64,000 bases of DNA from Ariolimax columbianus (GCA_036924085.1 JAVGWX010000011.1:21931739-21995738); one strand, 5' to 3'. Positions 44,830-55,728 are shown, counted from the first letter of the stretch. The notes: generated by a model from the sequence alone, not told the origin. Program-made: numbers and translations.

Positions 44830-45665
44830 AGAGACGGGTTGTCGTAATTGTCCTTACATACCGAGCGCTGATGAAGATGGAAGCATTGAGGAAAGGAGGG
44901 GCGGGAGTCGTCACATTTCTACAGGATGGAACCGTTGTAGAAAAAGCAAGTGCTGCCGGGGAGCCCTCGACAAATCTAAGAACAGAGCAACAGGCAATAA
45001 TTGAAGCAGTCAAACTATTGGATGAAAAGGGGTTAAAGGATAACAGAATAGTGTTTTTGTGTGACTGCATGGAAATTTTGCAGGCCACACAAAGAGAACC
45101 ACGAAATAGTATGGAATGAGAACTGATGTGCCAGCTAAATAAACTCTCAGACCCCAATAACATCACCCACCAGTGCATTCCAACTCACTGCGGGATACCT
45201 GGAAATGAATGGGCCGACAGACTGGCCAGGAAGGGAAGACAAAGAGAATAATTCACCCACCCAGTGTCACTGCCAGAAGTCAAGGCACACATAAAAAAAA
45301 TATAAACAACAGTGGATAGAGAGAGCAAACAGTAAATACCCACAGGACCCAACCAATGGACTGAATAGGAAACAGTATACCACAATTTTCCGCCTCAGAA
45401 CAGGTCATTGCAGACTAAATGCACACATGCATAAAATGAAAGCAGCACAGACTGCACAATACACATATCAGAGAGGACCCCAGACTCGAGAAAACATCCT
45501 GCAAACATGTCCACTGCACCAAGGCTCCCATGAGAAGACCTGGCCCGAGGAGAAAAACATACAAGACAAACTGTGGGGAACCATTGAGGACCTGCGACTG
45601 ACGTCTCACGTCATGGATGCAGCCCATCTGGGGGCATAAAACGAGCATACGAACCCAAGCGGAAA
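44830..45665 (+). pseudogene. RNase H-C: RNase H-bearing LINE relic
   Basis: A damaged YTDGS-like start near 44855-44885 is followed by KGGAGVVTFLQDGTVVEKAS, LRTEQQAIIEAVKLL (Glu), RIVFLCDCMEILQA (Asp position, context changed) and HQCIPTHCGIPGNEWADRLA (final Asp, after a stop at about 45118). Past further stops the C-terminal block TVYHNFPPQNRSLQT-like reads through, then the 3' end gagcatacgaacccaagcgg and a short GAA tail (aaagaagaag, 45663). It is related to but distinct from the I-type copy. Confidence 0.75.
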
Positions 45666-45667
45666 GA

Positions 45668-45860
45668 AGAAGATGTCGTGCCAGTGGATGCCAAGGATGA
45701 GCTTCTGGTTTAGGCAGGTGGAAGGCCTCATGAGGCTGCCGGTCCCGCTGTAGTATTGTCCAGGACTCAGAGCCGTACAGTAGATGGTAACAATGACAGA
45801 GGAACATATGAACACTCCATTGGAACCAGACTCTGCAGAACGGGTGCGTGGAGCATGTAA
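45668..45860 (-). pseudogene. RTE-like RT C-terminal relic
   Basis: The minus strand gives LLYGSESWTILQRDRQPHEA, FHLPKP and a LGIHWHDIF-like piece in a neighbouring frame. This is the conserved LLYGSESWT...FHLRCLRRILGI block. It ends at the tail of RNase H-C, which may have inserted into it. Confidence 0.72.
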
Positions 45861-46262
45861 CTTTGAAAAAATTTTAAGATACCTAACCACGGGCAATCAA
45901 TCCATTGCATGGATTTTTTTTAAAAATAGCAACAAAAATACAAAAATACTCAAAATAAAAGTGCCCACTGTATGCGCGTGCGGTGTATGTGTGTCTCTGT
46001 GTGTTTGGGTGTTTATGTGTGTGGATGTGTGTGTGTATGTGTGTGTGTGTCTGTGAATAGGATGTCTCAAAAAATATCTCCACATCTGTAGAGATCCCAA
46101 ACTACGAGAATACCTGTTCTTAGATCCCACAATTTGTTTCTGCTCTGTCTGTAGTCGATTCTAATTGATGACTAACATGAGATTAAGTTTGGAAGAAATG
46201 AAGTTCATCTTAAAGTGCTACAGGAAGTGTGAGATAATAATGGAACCTAGTACTAAAGAGTT
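45861..46262. other. No gene; GT microsatellite at 45965-46055
   Basis: A GT-rich tract with tgtgtatgtg units. Frames across it are artefacts. The rest is AT-rich. Confidence 0.6.
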
Positions 46263-46635
46263 TCTTCTTCTTCTTCTTCTTCTTCTTCTTCTTCTTCTTC
46301 TTCGTTCGTTCTCAATCTCCCACTACCAAACCCTGAAAGGGCTTAAGTAGCAGAATGTAGTCCAGAGAACGGAATGCGTTGTGTCGTAGTTTACAGCTTG
46401 GTTGCGATATTTGCACCTTTCGGTCCAATACATCCGACTTCAGCAAACATTTTTTGAGTACCGGGTTAGCATTCCTTCTTCGATCCCTTCTCCTTAGCCA
46501 GTCTGCCCTGCTGCAGCCTGTAATCCAGGATCACCACGTGGAGGTGTAGAAGGGTCTTGACAGCTCTGGTTCGCTGGCCCTGACGCTAGCAGTCAGCTAT
46601 GGGTCACTGACCACTGCAGCATCTTGATTCCTAAA
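46263..46635 (-). mobile_element. SINE-A copy with (GAA)~14 tail
   Basis: Plus strand (TTC)n at 46260-46303, then cgttcgttctcaatctccca, gaacggaatgcgttgtgtcg and the body to cagcatcttgattc. Flanks ctaaaga (46254-46260 and just after the 5' end) are a possible short TSD. Confidence 0.92.
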
Positions 46636-46964
46636 GACAGTTTAAGACAGACAGAACTTTCCAAGACAATCGTGGTTCCGGAAGACCGCGAAACCCCACA
46701 AGCCCAACCTGAGAAGAAACTGTAATGGTATCTTACCAAGCGTCTCCAAGAAATCTTCTCGGCATTTTCTCGGTAGATAAACATTTCAAAAGATAACTTC
46801 CGTCGCATTTTGAAGTGCAGATAATGGATAAGTTGTACTCCAACATTGGCTCATGCCTTCAAGGAAGACGGTTCTGAAAGGAGAGTTGAGCTCTATGTGT
46901 GGTATATAAACACATCTTTAGATGACCTACATTTTCCAAAGAAGATTCGAAAACAAGATGCTGA
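46636..46964. other. No gene recognised
   Basis: Short frames only. Confidence 0.45.
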
Positions 46965-47310
46965 GTGTGTGAGATGTAGCGGTCAGCGATGCAAAGCTGG
47001 CTGCTAGCATTAGGGTCAGCGACCAGACCTGCCTGAGACTTCTCCACCTTCACGGGGTGAGCCTGGATAATTGGCTGCAATAGAGCAGACTGGCTAGGGA
47101 GAAGGGGTCGAAGAGGGAAGACTACAACCGGTACCAAACAATCTGCTGACGTCAGATGTGTAGTACCGAAAGGTGCAAATGTCGCAGTCAAGCTGTACAC
47201 TACTCGTACGACACAGTGCATTCCACTCTCTGGACTGCATCCTGCTACTTGCAAATCCCTTTTCGGGGCTTGCTTGGTAGCGTGAGATTGAGAACGAACG
47301 GCGAAGACGA
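46965..47310 (+). mobile_element. SINE-A copy, diverged
   Basis: gtagcggtcagcgatgcaaa, gctggctgctagcattaggg, tgcaatagagcagactggct, gtaccgaaaggtgcaaatgt, gcttggtagcgtgagattga, gaacgaacggcgaagacgaa. No clear TSD. Confidence 0.85.
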
Positions 47311-47334
47311 AACGAGATTCTACGAGTGATGTAA

Positions 47335-47602
47335 AAGTAAAGTAAAGTATCCCATAGCATTACTGTCGTAGGGGTGTGAGGTGTTAGCGATCTCACATTT
47401 CAAAGGCTCGGCTATATGAGGGCGGTAGCCATCTCCTCTCCCTCGCCGCTTTTATTTCCCGGACTGAACCGGTACCCATTTTAGGCTGGGTCGACCCGGG
47501 AGCCATTGCGGCCTGAAAAAAACATTACCGCCTCAACTTTAGGAATGAACCCAGGACCACTCAGATGCGAAGCCAGAGCGCTAACCACTGCGTGTAAGTT
47601 AA
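47335..47602 (-). mobile_element. SINE3: tRNA-derived repeat, copy 2
   Basis: The minus strand begins cgcagtggttagcgctctgg (A box region) with tcctgggttcattcc (B box region) about 35 bp on. The body ends in the plus-strand motif agtaaagtaaag at 47337. It is clearly paired with 10225-10495. Confidence 0.82.
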
Positions 47603-47639
47603 ACTTTTCTTACTTTGTTTACTTTATCTTTCCACTGAT

Positions 47640-49200
47640 GCCGTGAGGCGTAGTGGAGAGTTGTAGGTCTACTTCTTGGGCCAGATGTGATGTTGTGATT
47701 GTTGTGACCCGAGCTGGCATAGGGTTTTTGATGCTGTCTATCCATTTACCTTGCCGTCTTCCTTTGGCTTTAAACCCCGATCTCCTAAAAACATACAGAT
47801 GTTTTTAATGACAGCCGATCTGGCTTCATTCTCACAAGATCGCCAAACCATGAAACCTCCTGTCTATATATGAATTCATGGTAGGATGTTGTTTCCACAA
47901 TTTTTCTTATGTCGTTATCTTTCACTCTCTTTCTCTCTCTTCTGGTGCAGTTGATGACTTTTCTCAATCATTGCATCTCAAAGGTTATAATATTATTTTC
48001 CTTTGTCTTGGACAAAGGCCAAGTGTGTCACTGATAGCAGAGAGTTGGTAAGAAAATAGTGTTTATCAGTTGCCATTTTGTTTATATGCCAATGTTCTAA
48101 TGCTTGGGTCCTGTTGACAACTGGAAGGTGGCTGAACTTGGTTTTTGACATCTGGTTTTGATTTCTCTATCCAATAGTCCGTCCTCATTGGAAATGCTTC
48201 CCATGTCCTTGAAGTGGTGCATCTGTTTGAGTCTGTACTCGTTGTTGTTGACGTGTATGTTCAAAGGGCCTGCTGATCTGCTGATTTTCATAATTTATGG
48301 CATGTTGTGTCTCACACAAGTTGTATTTAGCATATTTGTATGATATGGTAAGTCAATATCATCTTTGTACATTAGACATAGGTCGTCTGCGGATCGTAAT
48401 TCCCTCAGTAACTCTCTCAGTGACTCCCTCAGTAATTCCCTCAGTAACTCCCTCAGTAACACCCTCAGTAACTCCCTCCGTAACTCCCTGAGTAACTCCC
48501 TCAGTAACACCTTCAATAACTCCCTCAGTAACACCCTCAGTGACTCCTACAGTAACTCCCTCAGTGACTCCCTCAGTAACTCCCTCAGTGACTCCCTCAG
48601 TAACACCATCAGTGACTCCCACAGTAACTCCCTCAGTGACTTCCTCAGTAACTCTCTCAGTGACTTCCTCAGTAACTCCCTCAGTGACTTCCTCAGTAAC
48701 TCCCTCAATGACTCCCTCAGTGACTTCCTCAGTAACTCCCTCAGTGACCCCCACAGTAACTCCCTCAGTAGCTCCCTCAGTGACTCCCTCAGTGACTCCC
48801 TCAGAAACACCTTCAGTGACTCCCACAGTAACTCCCTCAGTGACTCCCTCAGTAACTCCCTCAGTGACTTCCTCAATAACACCCTCAGTGACTCCCACAG
48901 TAACTTCCTCAGTGACTTCCTCAGTAACTCCCTCAGTAACTCCCTCAGTAACTCCCACAGAAACTCCCTCAGTGACTCCCTCAGTGACTCCCTCAGTAAC
49001 TCTCACAGTAACTCCCTCAATAGCTCACTCAGCAATTTGTGACCTTCACTTTCTGCAGTTTCCGTGCCGTCATGGTTTCCTTCTGATCTATTTTATCCCC
49101 GGATGTAATGAACTGAAGTTCTGATAGAACACAATCTTGTCTGACTCCCATGGTAATCCCAAATGCAACTGTAGGGCCATATGTTCAGACTCTGACTTGG
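47640..49200 (-). pseudogene. RT-H: non-LTR RT relic split by a 12-bp array
   Basis: From 49200 down, frames give NVRALYKMCQVRV, a GITMGVRQDCVLSEL segment (RT motif B) and MTARKLQKVKV. The 12-bp array (49030-48398) then intervenes. At 48393 the frame resumes as LRSADDLCLMY (motif C, ADD). Next come NEYRLKQMHHFKDMGSI, EDGLLDREIKTRCQK (48260-48150) and the C-terminal RKVINCTRRERKR, then IYRQEVSWFGDLVRMKPDRL (47967-47800). The order of motifs is correct on both sides of the array. Stops and shifts show it is dead. Confidence 0.82.
48398..49030. repeat. 12-bp minisatellite, ~53 copies, inside RT-H
   Basis: The unit is agtaactccctc or agtgactccctc, often alternating as a 24-bp dimer, with tcc/ttc/ccc/cac variants. 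Translations are (VTPS)n or (NSLS)n in plus frames and (EGVT)n in a minus frame. All are artefacts of a 4-codon unit. Confidence 0.95.
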
Positions 49201-49221
49201 CACATTTTGTACAGGGCTCTC

Positions 49222-50043
49222 ACGTTATCTTCTTCTTCTTCTTCTTCTTCTTCTTCCTCTGCTTCTTCGTCTTTGATCAACTGTGCCTTTCAGGTCTTCG
49301 CCGGTCCCCCACAGCTATTTGAGCATTGTCGCATCCCATGACAAGACTGCCTCTCTTTGGTCTGCATAGGTGATTCACTCTTGCAGAATATGATCTGGTG
49401 TTTGCTTGGGTGCTCTACAATCGCACGTGGCAGTGTCTCTGAGACCCATTCTGTGGAGGTGGGCCTTGAGTCTACAATGTCCCGTTCTAAGTCTGAAGAT
49501 CTGTGTCTGTCTATCTCTGCCAAGTTTGCCTATGGTGTCATTTTCTGACGTGTATTCTTTGTGCTGGTCTCTCCATTCTGTCGTCATGGATCGTTTGATG
49601 AGTGTCTTTGAATCTTTATATCTCTGTGGATAGGGAAACCTGCTTGCCGCCACTTCCGGCTTTTGCGAGCTCATCTGCTTTCTCGTTGTCATTGATCCTA
49701 CAGTGAGCCGGAATCCATTGTAGGAGTAAATCTGTTTTTTTAGAGAAAGCAATCGTATGTTGTATTTTTGAGACAATCTTGTTTGTGGCTGGAGATGGTT
49801 TGGAGTACAGTCCTAAAGCCTGTTAGAATAACCATTTTCCTTATTATTATGTTTTGGCTAATAAGAATCTGAGTTGCTGCATAAATAGCTTCGGCTCAGA
49901 AACTGGCACATTTATCTCCTGCTGATATGGGGTGATTTTCTATGTCGCCAGTGATATAGATTTCACTGCCTCCCATATTTATCGCTGACCGAAGCCGATC
50001 CATCTGTATACACATGTGTCCAAGAGTTGCTAGGGTACTGTCT
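49222..50043 (-). pseudogene. RNase H-B LINE relic, third copy, with (GAA)n tail
   Basis: The minus strand from 50043 has one unit of KRQYPSNSWTHVYTDGS, then RNase H pieces. These are followed by KTLIKRSMTTEWRDQHKEYT, FRLRTGHCRLKAHLHRMGLR and CDCRAPKQTPDHILQ (49660-49375). The 3' end is followed by (GAA)~10 (plus-strand TTC at about 49230-49258). It carries the 48-bp segment once only. Confidence 0.85.
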
Positions 50044-50056
50044 CTTCACATTATCT

Positions 50057-50408
50057 TCTCCTTTTTCTTCGTTCGTTCTCAATCTCCCGCTATCAAACCC
50101 TGAAAGGGCTTAAGTAGTAAAATGTAGTCCAGAGAACGGAATGCGTTGTGTCGTAGTTTACAGCTTGACTGCGATATTTGCACCTTTCGGTCTAGCACAT
50201 CCGACTTCAGCAACCATTTTTTTAGTACCGGGTTAGCATTCCCTCTTCGATCCCTTCTCCTTAACCAATCTGCCCTGCTGCAGCCTGTTATCCAGGATCA
50301 CAGCTTGGAGGTGTAGAAGGGTCTTGGCAGCTCTGGTTCGCTGGCCCTGACGCTAGCAGTCAGCTATGGGTCTCTGGCCACTGCAGCTCATGCACTGCTC
50401 AGCATCTT
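50057..50408 (-). mobile_element. SINE-A copy, full length, with 13-bp TSD
   Basis: Plus strand begins tctcctttttcttcgttcgt (decayed GAA tail) and ends ctcatgcactgctcagcatc. The exact direct repeat cttcacattatct flanks it at 50044-50056 and 50409-50421. It inserted into sequence just upstream of RNase H-B. Confidence 0.96.
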
Positions 50409-50539
50409 CTTCACATTATCTAATAACTGCATGTGTACACCTTAGTTTTCTAGAACAGACCAGAGTTTGTTTCTGTATACCCTATATAAGGTTTTCTCCT
50501 TATCTACTAAAACTATGTTTAGTTGTCTGCCGTTAAATT

Positions 50540-50818
50540 AAAGGCAAAGGCCGCCGTCCATCGAAGACGATGATGTCATAATTAATTTTGCTAGCGCTAT
50601 TTTTAGTAAGGATTAACTGCGCTACTTTGTATCCTCACTCTCTCGTCTCGAGCCGCCCGCCCCCAGTGGCAAGTCAAGTATAAGACGACTAGGGGGGCGA
50701 CTACGAAATGCAGGGGAATCCGCATCAAGCACCCGTGAAAAAGTCGGCGGAGTCCGGAGTCGAACTCAAACCACCTGATCACGAGGCCGACGGCTTAACC
50801 ACTTGGCCACGGAATCCC
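50540..50818 (-). mobile_element. SINE1 copy, full length
   Basis: Minus strand ggattccgtggccaagtggt with A box tggccaagtgg and a B-box region (gagttcgactcc). It ends gacggcggcctttgcc. Flanks ccgttaaattaaa and ccgttaattaaa form a probable TSD with one gap. Confidence 0.92.
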
Positions 50819-51824
50819 CGTTAATTAAACGGCAATATTATTCGCCAGAAATGGCGCTACTGGTCAACTGAGACCCGTATGTTGCGGAGGCACATCGTGT
50901 GAGTTTACCAGGGGTTGTAGTAGGGCCCATTCCTTGGTTAACAGATACCGCATACGAAAATGGGCAAAACGGGGCATGGCATGGTGAAGAATGATGACCT
51001 GCGACAAAGGAGCCAACAACAGCCACTGGAACAACCAATTAACAAAAGTAAACTGAGCTGGATAGAACATACGCCACGGAAGGCACCACCCAACATAGCC
51101 AGACAGGCGTTTAAATGGAAAAAAGAGAGAGAGGTAGACCAAAAAATACATGGAGAAGAGAATGTGAAAAGGGATCGGCTTCCATATCGCTTCATCAAAG
51201 ACCCGAAGTGATGAAGGCCACTGAGAACTAGATGATGGCTGTGAGATAGCTGATCAAACAGTTCACACAACCTGGTAATGAATGCCCAAGCTGAATGTTG
51301 TCGGGAATAAACTAAACTAAATGAACATTTTTTTTAAAAACACAATAGGATTAGAATCAAGCCAGTGGACAGTATCAAAGACACATATTAGACGTGCAAG
51401 TACATTGAGAGACGTAGGAAAAGTGCTGATGATTCATCCGCGCGCGGGGCATGTTACGTAAAAGGCTGCACTGTTTGTGAACTAAATTAGCTGAACCGCG
51501 GAGGGAAGGTCAGAAAGGGTCGTACAGAGGTTATGGGAAGGGAAAGCAAGATAGCAAGAATGTGTGTGTGTGTGTCTGAATGTATTTCTGTGTGGGTGTG
51601 TGGGTGTATGTGTGTGTGTTTCTACACGTGCGGACGTTTCAAAGTGCGTGTGAATGAGCACGGCCGTGCATGACCATGAATGGGACTCTTGTTTGAAAAT
51701 TAGCAAGGAAATAAGAAGAAAAATATAACGTTTTTCTGAACAACCTTTTATTTACACTAAGACCATTTTGTTTTGTTTTGGGAGATTCAGGAGTTTCCTC
51801 ATTTGCGTCATCGTCAATGTTTAC
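50819..51824. other. No gene recognised; GT tract at 51558-51625
   Basis: Frames 50864-51270 (-) and 50960-51211 (+) are antiparallel and lack domains. Confidence 0.45.
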
Positions 51825-51826
51825 TA

Positions 51827-52498
51827 TGAGGCGTGTTCAAATGAAACCGGAACAAATTGCAACAAGTGAACATACGTACGATGCGCAAGATGACGTCAAT
51901 TCTGATGTAAACAGCACATACCAACCGTCAAGTTTGCAAAATTTCATTATCTTCCGACTCATAGTTTTCTCGGCAGACCGTTGAGAACATGGCGGGTGTG
52001 AGACGGAATCCGTCCAGAGTTGATTAGCGAGCGGTGATTCGTTTTCTAACAGCTGAAGGATGTCGACTAGTTGACATTCATCGCAGAATGCAAGCAGCGT
52101 ATGGTGATAAAAGTGTGTTGAAGACAACAGTGAAGAACTGGACAACGATGCTTAAAGAAGAACGTGAGTTAACGAAAGACCAGGTCAGCCGCATATTGTT
52201 GCGTTAACTCGCGTCCATCTTTAAACATCGCTGTCCAGTTCTTCACTGTTGTCTTCCACCCACTTTTATTACCATTCACTGCCTGCATACTGCGATGGAT
52301 GTCAACTCTGGACGGATTCCGTCTCACATCCGCCATGTTTTCAACGGTCTGCTGAGGAAAGAATGAGTCGGAGCAGAATACAATTTTGCAAAGTTGACGG
52401 TTGGTATGTGCTGTCTATATCAGAAGCTACGGCATCATGCGCATCGTGCATATGTTCACTTGGTGCAGTTAGGTCCGATTTCATTTGAACACGCTTCG
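51827..52498. mobile_element. Fold-back element from a mariner-type transposon (large inverted repeat)
   Basis: Two ~300-bp arms are inverted copies around a short spacer. The left arm ends cgtgagttaacg (about 52171) and the right begins cgttaactcgcg (about 52198). The outer ends are tgaggcgtgttcaaatgaaa and, reversed, cgaagcgtgttcaaatgaaa. Each is next to TA (51825-51826, 52499-52500), the mariner/Tc1 target. In the left arm, plus strand, a frame with one stop reads GVRRNPSRVD, then RAVIRFLTAEG and VDIHRRMQAAYGD. This resembles the N-terminal helix-turn-helix of mariner transposases. No catalytic DDE/D domain is present, so it could move only with transposase supplied elsewhere. Confidence 0.88.
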
Positions 52499-52779
52499 TA
52501 CATGTGGATCCTGGATTCCCAAGTCGTCTTACTGTTCCACATCGTTACCTAACTTTGCATCTTCAATTTGAAAAGCACATTATTTAACTATTCTTATCTC
52601 TAACAAAATTTCTAACAAATTCATTTTCCGACAGTAGTGTAACTACTAAGGCACAAATTTTACCTTTCTTATCCTTCATTCCGATCCGTCCACACGCAAA
52701 GTAAGTAAGTTGCTCATCGCAAGCGAATATGGCGACACCATCAGACTGTCATCGTCCTGAAGATGTAACTTGCGCTGAA

Positions 52780-53015
52780 TTTGGATTATAGTGAGAACAA
52801 AGCTGGGCTGGACAACAATCTCACTCTCTCGTCCTGAGTTACCGGGAACCAGTGGCAAGACATACAATCAAGACGACTGGAAGTAGCTCAAGATGCAGAC
52901 ATTCAGGTCGTACAATCCGTGAGATCAGGGGTCGCTCGAAACTTGTGGGAGTCGATCGTTCACCGTTTCGTTGATGATTTGAGAGGCGAATGTGGTACCT
53001 CTCGACAGCAGCAGC
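52780..53015 (-). mobile_element. SINE5, copy 2
   Basis: The minus strand has gtcgagaggtaccac (A-box position) and gatcgactccc (B-box position), then tgcatcttgagctac, agtcgtctt, cttgccactgg and gacgagagagtgagatt, ending ctcactataatccaaa. It is a better-kept match to the SINE1 core than the 28-kb copy. Confidence 0.78.
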
Positions 53016-53924
53016 CCCCACGCCTAGACTAGAAGACGCTGCTGCTGACCAGCGCCCACGTCTGTAGGTCTAGGTGAGGCACCATTAACCCACGGCTGAG
53101 GGGAGATTTCGGTCGTGGCATGCAATGAAAATGGACGCAATTTCCAAGTAGGTCGTGCACACCAACCAAGGACGGTGTGCAATCTGTAGTGACGTCCTAT
53201 CCAACAACGTGTATTCTATATCACATGAAGTACAGATCGCGTCTTCTCCGAATTCCGAGGAAAATTACACACATAGACTTCATCTGAATAGAGTAGGACG
53301 TTCTAGAAAACGATCGCCACACAACCCCGCCTCCATACATTAATTGAAACGAACAAACCGCATGAAAATCGCAGACCGTGTGAGCAGCTGTTGCTTGGTC
53401 GCGATCTTACCGGAACTATTTCTTGATCGTCCCCTTGTTGACTCCAACCGGGACAAAAGCTTGATGAACGTCGAGCAGAAGCTGTATAAGCAATTGCACT
53501 GTAATGATCTTTGAACGATGCCCTGTTACAGCGAAAATGGCTATGTTACATGTCACTATGTAATCCAGACACGTTCCGTGACTTTCCTCAAAGTAGTTTT
53601 GTGACATCAAAGAGATATTCCCCTGCTCGTTCGGCGACAGGATTTGTTCTCTCTTTTGCCATCAATATAGCGCGCCATACAATGGTGAAACCGGTTTATA
53701 ACTCAGTGCTCGCTTCCGGCAACACCTTAATGACATCTCCAGAACACGCTAGTTCCCCGGTCGGAATCCATTTCAATGTCAGTGGAGTAAGGCTGATGTT
53801 AGCCACATGCATCATCTCCTGGTCCTCAAATGATATACATCGATTCGAGCAGGAGATTAAATTGTTCTCCCACATCTCCTCTAACCTTTTTTCTCTTGCC
53901 TTCCACTTTCTTTCTTTTCCATCT
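53016..53924. other. No gene recognised
   Basis: The frame 53511-53987 (+) of 158 residues has no recognisable motif and its end overlaps an RT-E relic. Confidence 0.45.
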
Positions 53925-54150
53925 TTTTACATCGATGTCTTGTATATGTACATGGTCTTGCAATTACGATCATGCACGGAAAGGTGAAAGGCAGACGACG
54001 AAGAGCCCGTTCCAAAAAACAGGTGGGATTACAAAATAAAAGAATGGACCAAAAGAGGCACAGGCAGCGGCCGATGACAGAGAAGGGTGACGTGGGATTG
54101 TGAGGATGTTTTCATGTGTGCCCCAACGACCTCACTGGTTACGGGATGAC
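53925..54150 (+). pseudogene. RT-E: C-terminal tail relic, copy 2
   Basis: Shares ggtcttgcaattacgatcat, aaaagaatggaccaaaagag, gcagcggccgatgacagaga and ggttacgggatgacc with 57715-57995. The reading frame is broken. Confidence 0.75.
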
Positions 54151-54560
54151 CTAACCTGAAATGTACATGTATCAACATTTGGTTATTCCAAGTTTGACCT
54201 CGATCGGCTTATCTGGTCCTTACTTTTACCACTTCGTATACTTTCCTGGCTGCTCTATTCGCTTCCGCGCAAAATGTTCGACCATTATGTATGTATAATG
54301 TCGCTAAGTATATTTATTCGAATCTGATTTTATTCCATGCGCTTTTGCAAAGAGCTCTTCGAAATCCTCCCTAAAATAGGCTATCCAAGCAAACTTCTAC
54401 GACTAATAGTAATGTTCCATGAAGTTTAATCCTTTCCAGTCAATCCAGCAGTTTAACCCTTTTTAACCCAGCCAGCAATTTAACCTTTTCCAATCCAGCC
54501 GTTTAACCATTTCCAGTCCAGCCAGCAGTTTAACCCTCTCCTGTCCTAGGTTTAAGTGTA
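54151..54560. other. No gene; ~27-bp degenerate repeats at 54424-54545
   Basis: About four units of ccagccagcagtttaacc with pyrimidine linkers. Confidence 0.65.
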
Positions 54561-54561
54561 T

Positions 54562-54712
54562 GTATATATATATGTGTGCGTGCGTGCGTGCGTGCGTGCG
54601 TCCGTGCGTCCATGCGTGCCTTTGCGTGCGTGTGTTTGTGTGTGTGTGTGTTTATGTGTGTGTTTGTGTGTGTGTGTGTTTGTGTGTGCGTTTGTGTTTG
54701 TGTGTGTGGGCT

Positions 54713-54743
<31 letters not shown>

Positions 54744-54818
54744 TTGTGTGTGTGGGCTTGTGTGTGTGTGTTTGTGTGTATTTGTGTTTGTTTGTGTGTG
54801 TGTTTGTGTGTGTGTGTT

Positions 54819-54867
<49 letters not shown>

Positions 54868-55103
54868 TTGTGTATGTGTGTGTGTGTGTTTGTGTGTGTG
54901 TTTGTGTGTGTTTGTGTGGGTTTGTGTGTGTTTGTGTGTGTTTGTGTGTGTGTGTTTGTATGTGTGTGTGTTTGTGTGTGTGTGTGTTTGTGTGTCTTTG
55001 TGTGTGTATGTGTTTGTGTGTGTGTGTTTGTGTGTGTGTGTTTGGGTGTGTTTGTGTGTGTATTTGTGTGTGTGTGTTTATGTGTGTGTGTTTGTGTGTG
55101 TGT
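54562..55103. repeat. 540-bp GT-rich tract (TGTGTTTG-type)
   Basis: Nearly all G and T on the plus strand, starting with (GCGT)n. The four long frames here (181-223 residues) are artefacts. Confidence 0.97.
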
Positions 55104-55190
55104 TTTGTTCGTCCATTATAATCGATGAGGACCACTTTGTCTACACTCACTGTTCGCACGTGCTCGAAGATGGCTAAATGAGCCAATCGC
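55104..55190. other. Fragment resembling the RTE 3' UTR
   Basis: gtccattataatcgatgagg, accactttgtctacactcac and gcacgtgctcgaagatggct. The first block corresponds to gtccatcgttgtcgatgagg at 35042-35061. The later block resembles 10030-10065 (gagttcgaagatggataaat). Confidence 0.5.
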
Positions 55191-55210
55191 AGCCCTGACA
55201 TGTCAATATA

Positions 55211-55612
55211 GATTTACACACAAAGCCTCACACATACACACACAGCCTCACACATACACACACAGCCTCACACATACACTTACAGCCTCACACATACACA
55301 CACAGCCTCACACATACACACACAGCCTCACACATACACGTTCGCATACACACACAGCCTCCCACATACAGGCTCGCATACACACACAGCCTCACACATA
55401 CACGCTCGCATACACACACAACCTCACACATACACGCTCGCATACACACACAGCCTCACACATACACGCTCGCATACACACACAGCCTCACACATACACG
55501 CTCGCATACACACACAGCCTCCCACATACACACACAGCCTCACACATACACACACAGCCTCACACATACACACATAGCCTCACACATGCACGCTCGCATA
55601 CACACACATGCC
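55211..55612. repeat. CA-rich tandem tract (cacacatacacacacagcct)
   Basis: Units of about 20-22 bp, cacacagcctcacacataca, with inserted acgctcgcata variants forming longer ~38-bp units in the middle. Confidence 0.95.
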
Positions 55613-55684
55613 TTACAGATCGCCAGAAACAAACAAGAAAAACAATTGTTTGGCTATAAATACTTTCGTTGGATCTCTCACACA

Positions 55685-55687
<3 letters not shown>

Positions 55688-55728
<41 letters not shown>
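55688..55728. repeat. (CT)n microsatellite
   Basis: About 20 perfect CT dinucleotides. Confidence 0.97.

Noticed and set aside
48359..49124. Threonine/serine-rich mucin-like protein (VTPS repeats)
   Set aside because: 12-bp array open in several frames on both strands, lying inside an RT relic.
53511..53987. 158-residue gene
   Set aside because: No motif, no supporting signals, and its end overlaps an RT-E relic.
54530..55201. Cysteine/valine-rich or His/Thr-rich proteins
   Set aside because: GT microsatellite translated in every frame.
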